Below, piece by piece: positions 18,455-26,904 of a stretch of DNA of 64,000 nucleotides. How positions within the stretch are numbered: position 1 is the stretch's first letter; the number at the start of each line of letters is the position of its first letter. This DNA comes from Oligoflexia bacterium (lineage in GTDB: Bacteria > Bdellovibrionota > UBA1018): positions 1-64,000 of the forward strand of contig JARLHE010000051.1 of NCBI GenBank assembly GCA_031292385.1. Direction: 5' to 3'. A model generated the notes under the pieces. That model searched no databases. It was not told the origin of the DNA and saw only the letters and a program-made list of their open reading frames with translations. The position numbers and the translations under genes were made by a program.

Positions 18455-18946
18455 ATGAGCCGGCCCGCGCAGCATGAGCATACCCAGCTTGAAATCGATC
18501 CTGAAGAAGCGCTTTTCTCTCAGGTCGACGGCTGGGTTGCGGTCTTTCACGAAAATGAACGACCGCTCCTGGGCCTTGCCGGACGATTGGACTGGCGCTT
18601 TCGCGGTGAAATTTCGAAATACCTGAAGGCCGGAGCCATCTCCGGCAAATTGGGCGAATGCGCTTACATTCCGCTTTCGTTACCGCAGCAGCCTAACCCC
18701 ATCCGTCATTTGATTCTGATCGGCGCGGGCCCCTCGCCTGATGACGGAAATGACGGCAGAAACGATGGCAGACGGCGCGAACTTGCGGATCTAACACCGG
18801 AATCGGTCAAACCCCTGATCAAGAACCTTCAGTCTCTCGGGTTGAAAAAAGTCGGCGTTTCCCAAAGCGATTTCGGCGGCATCGATCAGGTCAATTCTCT
18901 TTTTCATTCCGATCTTCAGGGAGTCTCACTTTGGATCACCCCCTGA
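18455..18946 (+). CDS. Unknown protein, possibly like the N-terminal domain of M17 aminopeptidases
   Basis: A 163-residue cytoplasmic protein. The stretch 'LLGLAGRLDWRFRGEISKYL' and 'RHLILIGAGPS' recalls the macro-like N-terminal domain of M17 leucyl aminopeptidases ('l.glAg.lD..l.G....', 'LvGlG'). The catalytic metallopeptidase domain is not present here or in the next genes, so this would be a stand-alone version. The similarity is by eye and tentative. A GAGGAA ribosome site lies 6 nt before the ATG. It opens a set of closely spaced genes of unknown function reaching 21743. Confidence 0.8.
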   Translation: MSRPAQHEHTQLEIDPEEALFSQVDGWVAVFHENERPLLGLAGRLDWRFRGEISKYLKAGAISGKLGECAYIPLSLPQQPNPIRHLILIGAGPSPDDGNDGRNDGRRRELADLTPESVKPLIKNLQSLGLKKVGVSQSDFGGIDQVNSLFHSDLQGVSLWITP

Positions 18947-18954
18947 AGAATCCA

Positions 18955-19452
18955 ATGAAGACGCGGCCTCGCATGAGTGAAGACGAATGGTTCGCGATTC
19001 AACGCGAGCTCCTGACGCCATCAGCGCTCGAAATCGGCGGCCAAAGCAAAAGTGCCGCACTGATTGAAGCCTTGGGCGCCCTCGAAGGACTCGATAAAAT
19101 CACGCGAAACTCGCTCGCGCCGCCTGCCGCCTCGAGCGCGACCGCGGCGCCCACGCCAACACCCGCGCCGGCGCCGACTCAAGCATACGCGCAACCCTCC
19201 CGGCCCGTCCCGGCGCGAAGCCCCGCCGCTTTCGGCACCGCCCGGCATGAATATCAGTCCGCCCTGGGCAACCAGGGCTTGATCGAAGCGCTTTTGCGCT
19301 ATCATCATCGCGCGAAACCGAAGCCCCACTCCCCGAAAGGTTTCTCTTCCGAGCTGATTCCCGAGGTGGAGGTCGAGACCAAGGGCAACCCGTTTCGCCG
19401 ATCGAGCGGAACTTCGGCGCCGGTACTGAGAAGCAAGAAAGATCCGAAATGA
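18955..19452 (+). CDS. Unknown protein with an Ala/Pro-rich linker
   Basis: About 165 residues, not recognised. A short helical N-terminus ('SEDEWFAIQRELLTPSALEI'), then a low-complexity Ala/Pro/Thr region (about residues 55-95), then a basic C-terminal part. There is no signal peptide. The start could be TTG 18931 (overlapping the previous gene), ATG 18955 or ATG 18973; I chose 18955 for its spacing. It overlaps the next gene by 4 nt (ATGA), so the pair is probably translationally coupled. Confidence 0.75.
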   Translation: MKTRPRMSEDEWFAIQRELLTPSALEIGGQSKSAALIEALGALEGLDKITRNSLAPPAASSATAAPTPTPAPAPTQAYAQPSRPVPARSPAAFGTARHEYQSALGNQGLIEALLRYHHRAKPKPHSPKGFSSELIPEVEVETKGNPFRRSSGTSAPVLRSKKDPK

Positions 19453-20135
19453 GGCGCGATCCGCCCGATCACATCAAGGCGGTTCTCCAACGAATCGAAC
19501 CGCGCTGGATCGAGTCTTCCCGGCTTCCCGCCAAGAAACTTCTGAGGCTTGCGCTCACGCGCGACCTGGCCCGATCGCTCCATACCTTGCACTCGCAATT
19601 TCTTGCGACCGGAGACGAACTAGCCGCGCGCGACGCGATCGAGCGGGAGAAGTTCCTGTCCGAACGCTTCAACGAGCTGGGCCTCGACGCCAATGACACC
19701 GCCATCGCGCAAATCTACGCCCAGGCCGTGGCGGGACCGAAGGGCCAGAAAAAGGATTTGATCGCCGTCAGCCCGATCGACCCGAAGCTCAGCTCTAAAA
19801 TAGACGCGACCAAGCTTACGCGCGCCGATCGCCGCTGGGAGGCGGCCATCGCGCACGAAGCCCTGCAGCTGGACTGGAACTTCTGGACCCTCGAATCCTG
19901 GGTGAACGTGGACGAGGTCGAAAGCTGGGGCGAAAAACTGCCGGAATGCCTTTGGCCACAGGGAATCATCCTATTCGTCGAGAGCAGCGCATTCGAGGAA
20001 TCCCGCTGGCGCGGCAAGTGGTACCTGGTGCTGAATCCGAAAATCAAGTCGCCGGAAAAACTCCCTGTAGAGCCCCCCCTCGCTTACAGCGCTTCGGAAA
20101 ACCTTGAGCCACCGAAGTGGACCCGACTCGGATAA
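19449..20135 (+). CDS. Unknown soluble protein
   Basis: A 228-residue protein, not recognised. The N-terminal half is predicted helical with many charged residues. The second half is Trp-rich ('LDWNFWTLESWVNVDEVESW') and probably globular. It has no signal peptide or membrane segment. ATG 19449 overlaps the previous stop. The next gene follows after 6 nt, so it belongs to the same transcript. Confidence 0.8.
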   Translation: MRRDPPDHIKAVLQRIEPRWIESSRLPAKKLLRLALTRDLARSLHTLHSQFLATGDELAARDAIEREKFLSERFNELGLDANDTAIAQIYAQAVAGPKGQKKDLIAVSPIDPKLSSKIDATKLTRADRRWEAAIAHEALQLDWNFWTLESWVNVDEVESWGEKLPECLWPQGIILFVESSAFEESRWRGKWYLVLNPKIKSPEKLPVEPPLAYSASENLEPPKWTRLG

Positions 20136-20141
20136 ACAGCT

Positions 20142-20651
20142 ATGCGATTGGTGGAATTTCTGATTTTGGTGCTCGGCAGTCACAGCGAAACGTTGATGCG
20201 CCTTGCTGCGCTTTTCGAGGAGGAAAACCTCGTCGAGCTTCTTGAAATGGCGGGCGACATCGAGCAGCCGCCGATCCGCGTCCCGGCCGAATATTTTGAA
20301 AACCCTTGGCCTCATTCGACGCCAAGCGATCCGTACATGGAGCTCGAAGGCGCCGTCCGGGACATGAAACTGCCCGCCGTCCTGCAGTTCCATCTTTGGG
20401 CTTACCCTTATTATCGAGCATTTATTGAAAGTCCGCTCGACTTGAACGCGCGGCTGCCGGCCCCGGGCGGCGATGCCGGCGTGGCGCTCGCCGAAGACGC
20501 CATCGCCCAGGCCGAGGCCTGGGTCAGGCGGCTGCCCATGAATCCGCAGGTCATGGATCAAGCTTGCCGGGCAGCGCAGGTGCCATGGCTGAGATTCCGC
20601 GTAGCCGTCCTGAAGCGCGTGGGACGACGGCCCCTCGGACCCGTCTATTAA
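20142..20651 (+). CDS. Unknown protein
   Basis: A 169-residue protein, not recognised. It starts 'MRLVEFLILVLGSHSETLMR', hydrophobic but followed by acidic helices, so probably soluble rather than exported. Aromatic/Pro-rich segments ('YFENPWPH', 'HLWAYPYYRAFIE') lie in the middle, and the C-terminus is basic. It begins 6 nt after the preceding gene. Confidence 0.75.
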   Translation: MRLVEFLILVLGSHSETLMRLAALFEEENLVELLEMAGDIEQPPIRVPAEYFENPWPHSTPSDPYMELEGAVRDMKLPAVLQFHLWAYPYYRAFIESPLDLNARLPAPGGDAGVALAEDAIAQAEAWVRRLPMNPQVMDQACRAAQVPWLRFRVAVLKRVGRRPLGPVY

Positions 20652-20693
20652 GAGCGCTCTGAGCATGGCGCGAAATTTGAAGTTTCTCCGGTC

Positions 20694-20930
20694 ATGCCCC
20701 ATCGACCTGTGGATACGACAAATGCATTCATCAAGCCTTCCGGCACCGGCGACGAGCGGGCTGCCGCGAAAAAGGCACCTCTCAGCGCCAGGCTATCCGC
20801 CTATCTGGGAGGAGAACTGACATCGGACGCGCTGGAAACGGCCGCCACTCGAAAGCGCCCTTATCCGGTTCATAAAGTCACCGCGAGCGGCGAACAGACA
20901 AGGCCGTCTCGAGAGCTGAAAAGGAAGTGA
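20694..20930 (+). CDS. Small unknown protein
   Basis: A 78-residue polar, basic, probably disordered protein, not recognised. The main support is its position, between co-directional genes with the next start closely following the stop, and coding-like composition. No ribosome site stands out before the ATG. Confidence 0.5.
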   Translation: MPHRPVDTTNAFIKPSGTGDERAAAKKAPLSARLSAYLGGELTSDALETAATRKRPYPVHKVTASGEQTRPSRELKRK

Positions 20931-20935
20931 GCAGT

Positions 20936-21136
20936 ATGTTTTTCATCGGCACTTTCGCGCTTCTCATGATCGTGCTCGCCTTTTCCGCCTATAACTACTG
21001 GAAATGGGCGAACGAGCAAGACTCGCAAGGCCAGGTGATTCCCTTCCCGCGAAAGGACTCCCAAAAGAACGAACCCGAAAACAAGCCCGAGAACGGACCC
21101 AAAGACGAGGCCAAGGCGCGGGAAAAGCAAGCTTGA
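20936..21136 (+). CDS. Small single-span membrane protein
   Basis: A 66-residue protein with one membrane helix at the very N-terminus ('FFIGTFALLMIVLAFSAYNYW') and a charged, Lys/Glu/Pro-rich tail that would face the cytoplasm or periplasm. ATG 20936 is chosen because AAGGAA lies 9 nt upstream. A GTG at 20927, overlapping the previous stop, is the alternative. Function unknown. Confidence 0.65.
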   Translation: MFFIGTFALLMIVLAFSAYNYWKWANEQDSQGQVIPFPRKDSQKNEPENKPENGPKDEAKAREKQA

Positions 21137-21272
21137 CTAAAAGGCTGTGTCGCCGCGGACCCATTCCCCGCCCGCTAAGCAGCTGTCTAAAAAGCATCCA
21201 CGCGAAACAGCGCTAACTCGAAGAAATCGTCTGCAATACCAGGCAAAACCGCATTGGTCCCTCGTTTGCTAT

Positions 21273-21743
21273 ATGACTGGCATGAGCTTCATGATCGGTT
21301 TGCTGAGCCTGAGCTTGAACCTGCTTTCGCCGCCGGGAGCATTCGCCGCCGGCGCGGAGGTTTCCGTGCACCGCCTGTACAACGCTCAATCGGGCGAGAC
21401 GATCTACAGCATCCACCCGACCCAAGGCACCGACACCCAAGACCAGGACGAAGGCGTTGCCTTTCACGTTTTGCAAAATCGCGAAACCGACACGACCGGC
21501 CTGTTTCGCTGCATGACCCTTCAGAGCGGAAAATACTCCGTCGCGAATCAACCCACCTGCAACGGCCTGATCACGGAAAGCCTCTACGGCTATGTCTACG
21601 CCGGCGCGGGCGCCGGACGGGTCGCGCTTTACAGCCTCGTGAAGCCGGAGAGCGGCGATCAAATCGTTACGACGAACCCGGAAGAAGCCTCCGCTCAGGG
21701 ATATACCTCGCAGAGCATTTTGGGCTACGTCCCGGCCAACTAG
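21273..21743 (+). CDS. Exported protein with a DUF5648-like beta domain
   Basis: About 156 residues from ATG 21273. It begins with a signal peptide (hydrophobic run 'GLLSLSLNLLSPPGAFA' and an Ala-rich cleavage site). The mature part starts 'VHRLYNAQSGETIYSIHP' and later 'VALYSLVKPESGDQIVTTNP', two repeats of a 'hRLYNxxsGdhfyT'-like motif that recalls DUF5648, a small beta domain seen at the ends of bacterial surface proteins. A longer frame starting at 21147 would put a basic leader before the signal and is unlikely. It ends four bases from the convergent polA stop. Confidence 0.75.
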   Translation: MTGMSFMIGLLSLSLNLLSPPGAFAAGAEVSVHRLYNAQSGETIYSIHPTQGTDTQDQDEGVAFHVLQNRETDTTGLFRCMTLQSGKYSVANQPTCNGLITESLYGYVYAGAGAGRVALYSLVKPESGDQIVTTNPEEASAQGYTSQSILGYVPAN

Positions 21744-21746
21744 ACT

Positions 21747-24533
21747 CTAAATCTCCTGCCAGCTTTTCCCGATCCCTGAATTCACCGTCAGAGGAACCAT
21801 CAGATTCATCGACGACCCGGCGTTCACCATGATGCTCTCCACGAGCTTGCGCGCCTCCTCGGCCTCGCCCGCGGGACAATCCAGCACGACTTCGTCATGC
21901 ACCTGGATGATCAGGCGCGAGCCCAGGTTGCGTTTACGGATCTCGGCATCGATCTCGATCATCGCGAGCTTCATCAGATCGGCCGCGGTGCCCTGAATCG
22001 GCGTGTTCATCGCCATCCGCTCGGCGTTTTGCCGGACTGCGGCGTTCTTGGCGTGGATATCCGGGAGATAGCGCTTGCGACCGAGCAGGGTCGAAACCCA
22101 TCCCCGCTCGCGGGCGTCGAGAATCTGCTGATCCAAGAAGCGCTTCACCGCCGCATAGCGCTTGAAATAACGATCGATCGTTTCCTGGGCCTCGTACCGC
22201 GGAATCTTGAGCTCTTGCGAAAGGCCGAACGCGGTTTTTCCGTACATGAGGCCGAAATTGATGGCCTTGGCGATGCCGCGCTGGCGATCATCCACCTTCT
22301 CCGGCGGAATGCCGAAAATCTCTCCGGCCGTGCGCCGGTGCACGTCCTCGTTCTCGCGAAACGAGCGCGAAAGCTCGGGATCGCCGCTCATATGCGCGAG
22401 CAGCCGAAGCTCGATCTGGCTATAATCGGCCGACAGTAAAACATTGCCCGGCGAGGGGATAAACGCGCCGCGAATGCGCATGCCCCGGTCCGAGCGGATC
22501 GGAATGTTCTGCAGGTTCGGCTCCGAGCTCGAAAGCCTTCCCGTCGCCGCCACCGTCTGGTGAAAACCCGCATGGATTTTGCCCGTTTTCGGGTCGCGCA
22601 GCTGCGGCAAAGGGTCGACATAGGTGCCTTTGAGCTTCGTGATTTCGCGATATTCGAGCAGCAGGCGCGGGACTTCGTGATGAGGCGCGAGCGCCTCGAG
22701 CACCGAAGCGTCGGTTGAAAACCCGGTTTTCGTCTTCGACTGCGTGGGCAGGCCCAGATTCTCGAACAAAAGCTGGGCAAGCTGGCGGGTGGAGTTCAGA
22801 TTGATCGGCACCGCCGTGAACGGCTTGGCGTACTCGAAAATCTTTTCCTCGATTTTCTTGAGATCGCGCGAGAACTCTTCGGAAAGTTTCTTGAGATAAT
22901 CGACATCGATGCAGACGCCCTGCATCTCCATGCGGGCAAGCACGTCCACCAGCGGCAAATCGATATCGGTGAAAACATTCAGGACATTCTGCTCGATCAG
23001 GCGCGGCTTGATCTGATGCCAGAGCCGAAGCGCGACCCAAGCGTCTTCCGCCGAATAACGGGTCGCGAGATCGATCGGCACGAGGTCGAAACCGATCTGG
23101 TCCTTGCCTTTGCCGCAAACCTGCTCATAAGAAAGGACCGAGTAATTGAGATATTTCTGCGCGAGCGTCTCCAGGTTATGCCGGCCTTCGGGGGCCAGGA
23201 CGTAATCGGCGACCATGGTGTCGGCACCGATTCCCACCGGCTTCAGGCCCTGGGCGTAAAGAACGCTGAAATCGTATTTCAGATTCTGGCCGACCTTCTG
23301 AAGCTTCGGATTTTCGAGAATCGGCTTGAGCGCGGCCATCACCTCGTCCAAAGCCAGTTGCGGCACGGAAGTGCCGCGATGACCGACGGGAACGTAATCG
23401 CCCGATTTTTCGTCGGTGGAAAAGGAAAAACCCACGATTTCCGCTTGGCGCGGATTCAGCGAGGTCGTTTCCAGGTCAAATCCGAATTCCGAAGCGTGCT
23501 CCAGCCTCCGTAGCAAATCAAGGAACGCTTCCTTCGTATTGATGGTTCTGAACTCACCGCCCGGAGGCGCCTCGGCGACCGCCTCCTCAGGAGGGGAATG
23601 ATAAGTTTTCGATTCCACCCGCCAGCGATTCAGAAGGGAATGAAAACCCAGCTCGCCCAATAAGCGGGCGCAAGATTCATCGACATGAAACCGATACGCC
23701 AGATCTTCGCGCCCCACCTCCACCGGCAATTCGTCCATGACGGTGGCGAGCTTGGCCGAAAGCATGGCGTCCGCCCGATGGTCGACCAGCACCTTTCCTT
23801 TTTTTCCGGAAATCTTTCCGTCCGCGGCGGCGCTAAGAACCGAAGCGAGATCATTATACTCGCGCAAAAGATCGGACGCGGTTTTGGGGCCGATCGAAGG
23901 AACGCCCGGAATATTGTCCGAGCTATCGCCCACGAGCGCGAGGTAATCGCGAATCTGGGACGGCTTGACGCCGAACTTCTCGACGACTTGGGTTTCAGCG
24001 TAAATCTTGTCGTTCATCGTGTCCCAAAGGCTCACGCGCTCGTTCACGAGCTGCATCAGGTCTTTATCGCTGGAAACGATCACAACCCGGTTTTCAGGCG
24101 CCTGCTCGCGCCATTCGCGCGTGAGGGTCGCGATCAGATCATCCGCCTCGACCCCCGACTGCCGGTAGGAATGAATCTGAAATGCCTTGATCATCTCCTC
24201 GATCCGCCCGAACTGCGGAATGAGATCATCCGGCGGGGCCTGACGATTGGCTTTGTATTCGGGGTAAATTTCCTTGCGAAACGACTTTTCTTTCGAGTCG
24301 TAAACAACCGCCAGGAATTCCGGTTTCGCGTCATCCGCCAAGCGGGCGAGCATTTGCGCGACTCCGTAAACGGCGTTCACGGGTTCGCCGTTCGGAGCCG
24401 ACAGCTGACGAATGGCGTAATAGGCTCGAAAAATAAACGAACTGATGTCGATGAGATAGAGGGTATGCGCGGGATCGCTCAAGCGCGCGGCTTTAGTAGG
24501 ACTTGAATTCTCGGGGCTCTTCTCGGGGGTCAT
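21747..24533 (-). CDS. polA: PolA, DNA polymerase I
   Basis: A 928-residue polymerase for Okazaki-fragment processing and repair. Three domains are visible: a 5'-nuclease (about 20-310, 'YLIDISSFIFRAYYAIRQLS', 'GDSSDNIPGVPSIGPKTAS'), a 3'-5' exonuclease (about 330-510; 'FGFDLETTSLNP' keeps the catalytic Asp and Glu, so proofreading is probably active), and the polymerase (about 550-928, 'LLSADYSQIELR', 'AINFGLMYGKTAFGLS', 'IQVHDEVVLD'). The 5' end overlaps the 3' end of the RDD gene by 41 nt. Confidence 0.98.
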   Translation of the reverse strand: MTPEKSPENSSPTKAARLSDPAHTLYLIDISSFIFRAYYAIRQLSAPNGEPVNAVYGVAQMLARLADDAKPEFLAVVYDSKEKSFRKEIYPEYKANRQAPPDDLIPQFGRIEEMIKAFQIHSYRQSGVEADDLIATLTREWREQAPENRVVIVSSDKDLMQLVNERVSLWDTMNDKIYAETQVVEKFGVKPSQIRDYLALVGDSSDNIPGVPSIGPKTASDLLREYNDLASVLSAAADGKISGKKGKVLVDHRADAMLSAKLATVMDELPVEVGREDLAYRFHVDESCARLLGELGFHSLLNRWRVESKTYHSPPEEAVAEAPPGGEFRTINTKEAFLDLLRRLEHASEFGFDLETTSLNPRQAEIVGFSFSTDEKSGDYVPVGHRGTSVPQLALDEVMAALKPILENPKLQKVGQNLKYDFSVLYAQGLKPVGIGADTMVADYVLAPEGRHNLETLAQKYLNYSVLSYEQVCGKGKDQIGFDLVPIDLATRYSAEDAWVALRLWHQIKPRLIEQNVLNVFTDIDLPLVDVLARMEMQGVCIDVDYLKKLSEEFSRDLKKIEEKIFEYAKPFTAVPINLNSTRQLAQLLFENLGLPTQSKTKTGFSTDASVLEALAPHHEVPRLLLEYREITKLKGTYVDPLPQLRDPKTGKIHAGFHQTVAATGRLSSSEPNLQNIPIRSDRGMRIRGAFIPSPGNVLLSADYSQIELRLLAHMSGDPELSRSFRENEDVHRRTAGEIFGIPPEKVDDRQRGIAKAINFGLMYGKTAFGLSQELKIPRYEAQETIDRYFKRYAAVKRFLDQQILDARERGWVSTLLGRKRYLPDIHAKNAAVRQNAERMAMNTPIQGTAADLMKLAMIEIDAEIRKRNLGSRLIIQVHDEVVLDCPAGEAEEARKLVESIMVNAGSSMNLMVPLTVNSGIGKSWQEI

Positions 24534-24963
24534 GCTTGACCTCTAACACTTCCGTATCGCCCATAACATCCCCTAATCGACGACCGCCCTCGGCCGTGAC
24601 CATGAGATAGACCTCCATGATCATGAGCGGGACGCCGACCAACCCCGAAATCAGCCAACCCCAGACCGGGATAATCGCAAAAAAGGTGGCCACCCCGACC
24701 GGCGCGTTTCTCAAAAGAGAATCCCGTACCGTCGCCGGAGCCCGCTGCTTCGTACTCACCACCCGCAATTTCAGCAGTTTCTTGCCAATACTTTGGCCCT
24801 TGAACGGGCCGAAATTCATGCCATCAGCGGCGACGCTGTAGAAAAAGCCGACAAAAGGGCCCAAAGGGTACCGAACCAAAGCGCTCAGGGCCATGACGAC
24901 GACCAAGTCGATCATTTTGGCCATAATTCGACTCAATACGGCTACTTCGACCCGAGTCGACAT
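24493..24963 (-). CDS. RDD-family integral membrane protein
   Basis: About 156 residues with two or three predicted membrane segments. The 'SRIMAKMIDLVVVMAL' segment carries the R...D pattern of RDD proteins, and 'GQSIGKKLLKLRVVS' plus the terminal 'GRRLGDVMGDTEVLEV' are typical of the family. Some RDD members exchange sodium or other ions for protons; no specific role can be assigned here. ATG 24963 has GGAG upstream; a longer frame adds an unlikely Arg/Trp-rich leader. It precedes polA with a 41-nt overlap and is divergent from trxA. Confidence 0.85.
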   Translation of the reverse strand: MSTRVEVAVLSRIMAKMIDLVVVMALSALVRYPLGPFVGFFYSVAADGMNFGPFKGQSIGKKLLKLRVVSTKQRAPATVRDSLLRNAPVGVATFFAIIPVWGWLISGLVGVPLMIMEVYLMVTAEGGRRLGDVMGDTEVLEVKHDPREEPREFKSY

Positions 24964-25082
24964 AGATATTGCGGCGCTCCATCTCCATCGAATTCGCACG
25001 CATCGGCATTTTGACAATCATCTAAACTCGGTGCTAAATTCGATTGTGAATCTATTCTAGCCGAAACCATGGGGGTCTGCAA

Positions 25083-25421
25083 ATGTCCGGAGCAAATCAT
25101 CAAAACGTCCACACCGCAACCGATGCCAACTTCGAATCGGATGTGATGAAAGCCACGCAACTCGCGGTTGTCGACTTCTGGGCGGAGTGGTGCGGCCCCT
25201 GCCGGCTTCTCGGCCCGACGATCAATCAGATCGCCGACGATTTTCAGGGCAAAATCAAAGTATTTAAAATGAACGTGGATGAAAACCCGTCCACCCCGTC
25301 ACGCTTTCACATCCGCGGCATCCCGACCATTCTTCTGCTCAAGAACGGCCAGCTTGTGGATCAGCTCGTGGGCAATCACCCTAAAGACGTGATCATCCAA
25401 GCCATACAGAAACATCTGTAA
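25083..25421 (+). CDS. trxA: Thioredoxin
   Basis: A 112-residue thioredoxin, the general cytoplasmic disulfide reductant. The active site Trp36-Cys-Gly-Pro-Cys40 sits in 'VDFWAEWCGPCRLLGP', and the cis-proline is in 'IRGIPTILLLKNG'. There is no signal peptide, so it is TrxA-like rather than a periplasmic family member. GGGGG precedes the ATG. It is a single gene, divergent from the RDD gene, and is followed directly by a 126-bp inverted-repeat element. Confidence 0.96.
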   Translation: MSGANHQNVHTATDANFESDVMKATQLAVVDFWAEWCGPCRLLGPTINQIADDFQGKIKVFKMNVDENPSTPSRFHIRGIPTILLLKNGQLVDQLVGNHPKDVIIQAIQKHL

Positions 25422-25428
25422 TTCAGCA

Positions 25429-25554
25429 TTTTTCAGGTTCCTTTAAAATACCTGACGTCCTGTCGGCGGGCGCATCCTTGCGCCAGGGACCCGACGGCCC
25501 ATCCATGGGCCCCCTATGCCTCAGACTTCAGGTATTTTAAAGGAACCTGAAAAA
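25429..25554. repeat. 126-bp nested inverted-repeat element (REPIN-like)
   Basis: Perfect 27-nt inverted arms lie at 25429-25455 and 25528-25554. Each arm can also fold on itself (TCAGGT...ACCTGA, 11-nt loop). The 72 nt between the arms hold two GC hairpins. One is GTCGG 25462-25466 with CCGAC 25491-25495, enclosing GGCGC 25469-25473 with GCGCC 25480-25484. The other is GGCCCA 25496-25501 with TGGGCC 25506-25511. The T-run is at the 5' edge on either strand, not the 3' edge, so it is not a normal intrinsic terminator. Layout resembles paired REP sequences. Confidence 0.8.
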
Positions 25555-25615
25555 GGCGGATCACAGGTTTTCCTCTATGCCTAAGCCCAAACATTTTTGC
25601 CTACGCAATAGATAG

Positions 25616-25643
25616 TTGACCGGCCAAGCAAAACCGGTATCCT
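25616..25643 (+). promoter_or_regulatory. Probable sigma-70-type promoter for the aglRQS-like genes
   Basis: TTGACC at 25616-25621, a 16-nt spacer, then TATCCT at 25638-25643. The predicted start point leaves about 33 nt of leader that contains AAGGAG at 25672-25677, 6 nt before the ATG. Confidence 0.5.
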
Positions 25644-25683
25644 TTTATTATTAGTTAGGTACTCGTAATCTAAGGAGCAAGCT

Positions 25684-26352
25684 ATGGAACAGGCGGGCTT
25701 TATCAGCAATATCATTCTAATGTTTAAGGCCGGTGACGCGTGGGTGCTTTGCATCGCCATCTCACTCGCATTTTCGGTAGCATTCGTGCTCGAAAGATTC
25801 GTGCGCCTTTACCTGCATTACAACGTGGACGGAGCATCGTTCATGTTCGAGGTGCAAAAATACATTTTAGCCAACGACGTGGACGGAGCGATTCGCCTCT
25901 GCAACGGCGCGGGACGCGCGGCGATGCCGAAGGTCATTAAAGCGGGCCTTCAGCGGGCTTCGCGCACCGAGGACCAGATCCAAAACGCGATCGACGCCGC
26001 GAGCCTTGAAATGATTCCGAAGCTTGAGCGCCGCCTTCCCTACCTGGCCTTGATCGCGAACGTCGCCACCTTGTTCGGCTTGCTCGGAACGATCAGCGGC
26101 CTTATCAAAGCCTTCGCGGCGATCGGCGTCGCCGATCCGGCGCAACGCTCTGCGATTTTGGCGACCGGGATTTCGCAAGCCATGAACGCGACCGCCTTCG
26201 GTCTGATCACCGCGATTTTCACGATGATCGCCCACAGCGTCCTGACGAACAAAGCTAATAAAATCCTCGAGGAAATCGACGAGTTCGGCGTGAAGCTTCT
26301 CGACCTGCTTTCGGCCCGCAAATATCGTCAGAGCGGTCAAAAGGCGGACTAA
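25684..26352 (+). CDS. MotA/TolQ/ExbB-family proton channel subunit (AglR-like)
   Basis: A 222-residue inner-membrane protein with three spans (about 18-40, 119-142, 160-187) and a cytoplasmic loop between the first two, the TolQ/ExbB fold. 'LIANVATLFGLLGTISGLIKAF' and 'GISQAMNATAFGLITAIF' are the family signatures lining the proton channel. Followed by two ExbD/TolR-like genes, it matches the aglR-aglQ-aglS order of the Myxococcus gliding motor rather than exbB-exbD-tonB or tolQR-tolA. No tolA, tolB, pal or tonB receptor is near. It has its own promoter and a strong AAGGAG site. Confidence 0.9.
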   Translation: MEQAGFISNIILMFKAGDAWVLCIAISLAFSVAFVLERFVRLYLHYNVDGASFMFEVQKYILANDVDGAIRLCNGAGRAAMPKVIKAGLQRASRTEDQIQNAIDAASLEMIPKLERRLPYLALIANVATLFGLLGTISGLIKAFAAIGVADPAQRSAILATGISQAMNATAFGLITAIFTMIAHSVLTNKANKILEEIDEFGVKLLDLLSARKYRQSGQKAD

Positions 26353-26355
26353 CCG

Positions 26356-26901
26356 GTGCTGAAACGCCCGACTTCCCGGAGAAAAAGCTCGTCCGAAGGG
26401 ATCGTCCTCAACCTCGTGCCGATTCTCGACACGATGGTGACCCTGATCGGCTTCTTGCTTTACACCACCGCGTTCTTTTCGCTGGTCAGCATTGAGTCCC
26501 CTTTTCCGACCGCTTCGACGGAGGAAGTCCAGCAAAAGCTGAAAGAAAAGCCTCTTCAGCTGACGCTGACCCTGCGCGATACGGAAGCCGAGATCTGGAG
26601 CCCCTTCGAGAAGATCAAGTCCCGCACCATTCCGAACGCCTCTCCAGGCAAGCCTGATATCGTGAAGATCCACTCGGAACTTCTCGACGTGAAGAAGGAC
26701 TTCCCGAACGAGACGAAAGTGGTCATCGTTCCGACCGCGGGCATGACTTACGACATCCTGATATCGGTGATGGACGGGATTCGCGGCGTTGACCCGACTG
26801 ATCCCCCGCTTTTCACCAAGAACCTGGCCACCGGAAACGACGAGCCCGTTAAAATTCTCTTTCCGGAAGTGATCTTCGGCAACCTCCTGGGAGACACCTA
26901 A
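26356..26901 (+). CDS. ExbD/TolR-family protein (AglQ-like), first of two
   Basis: A 181-residue protein with one N-terminal membrane helix (about 17-42) carrying the conserved proton-relay Asp25 ('LNLVPILDTMVTLIGFLLY'), followed by a periplasmic domain. It starts at GTG 26356, three nt after the channel gene. The paired ExbD-like genes suggest a heteromeric stator as in AglQ/AglS, rather than the single ExbD or TolR of uptake systems. The periplasmic part ends with 'VKILFPEVIFGNLLGDT'. Confidence 0.88.
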   Translation: MLKRPTSRRKSSSEGIVLNLVPILDTMVTLIGFLLYTTAFFSLVSIESPFPTASTEEVQQKLKEKPLQLTLTLRDTEAEIWSPFEKIKSRTIPNASPGKPDIVKIHSELLDVKKDFPNETKVVIVPTAGMTYDILISVMDGIRGVDPTDPPLFTKNLATGNDEPVKILFPEVIFGNLLGDT

Positions 26902-26904
26902 GCC

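Noticed and set aside
25429..25554. The large inverted repeat read as a trxA terminator
   Set aside because: The T-run precedes the stem on both strands; a standard intrinsic terminator needs it after the stem.
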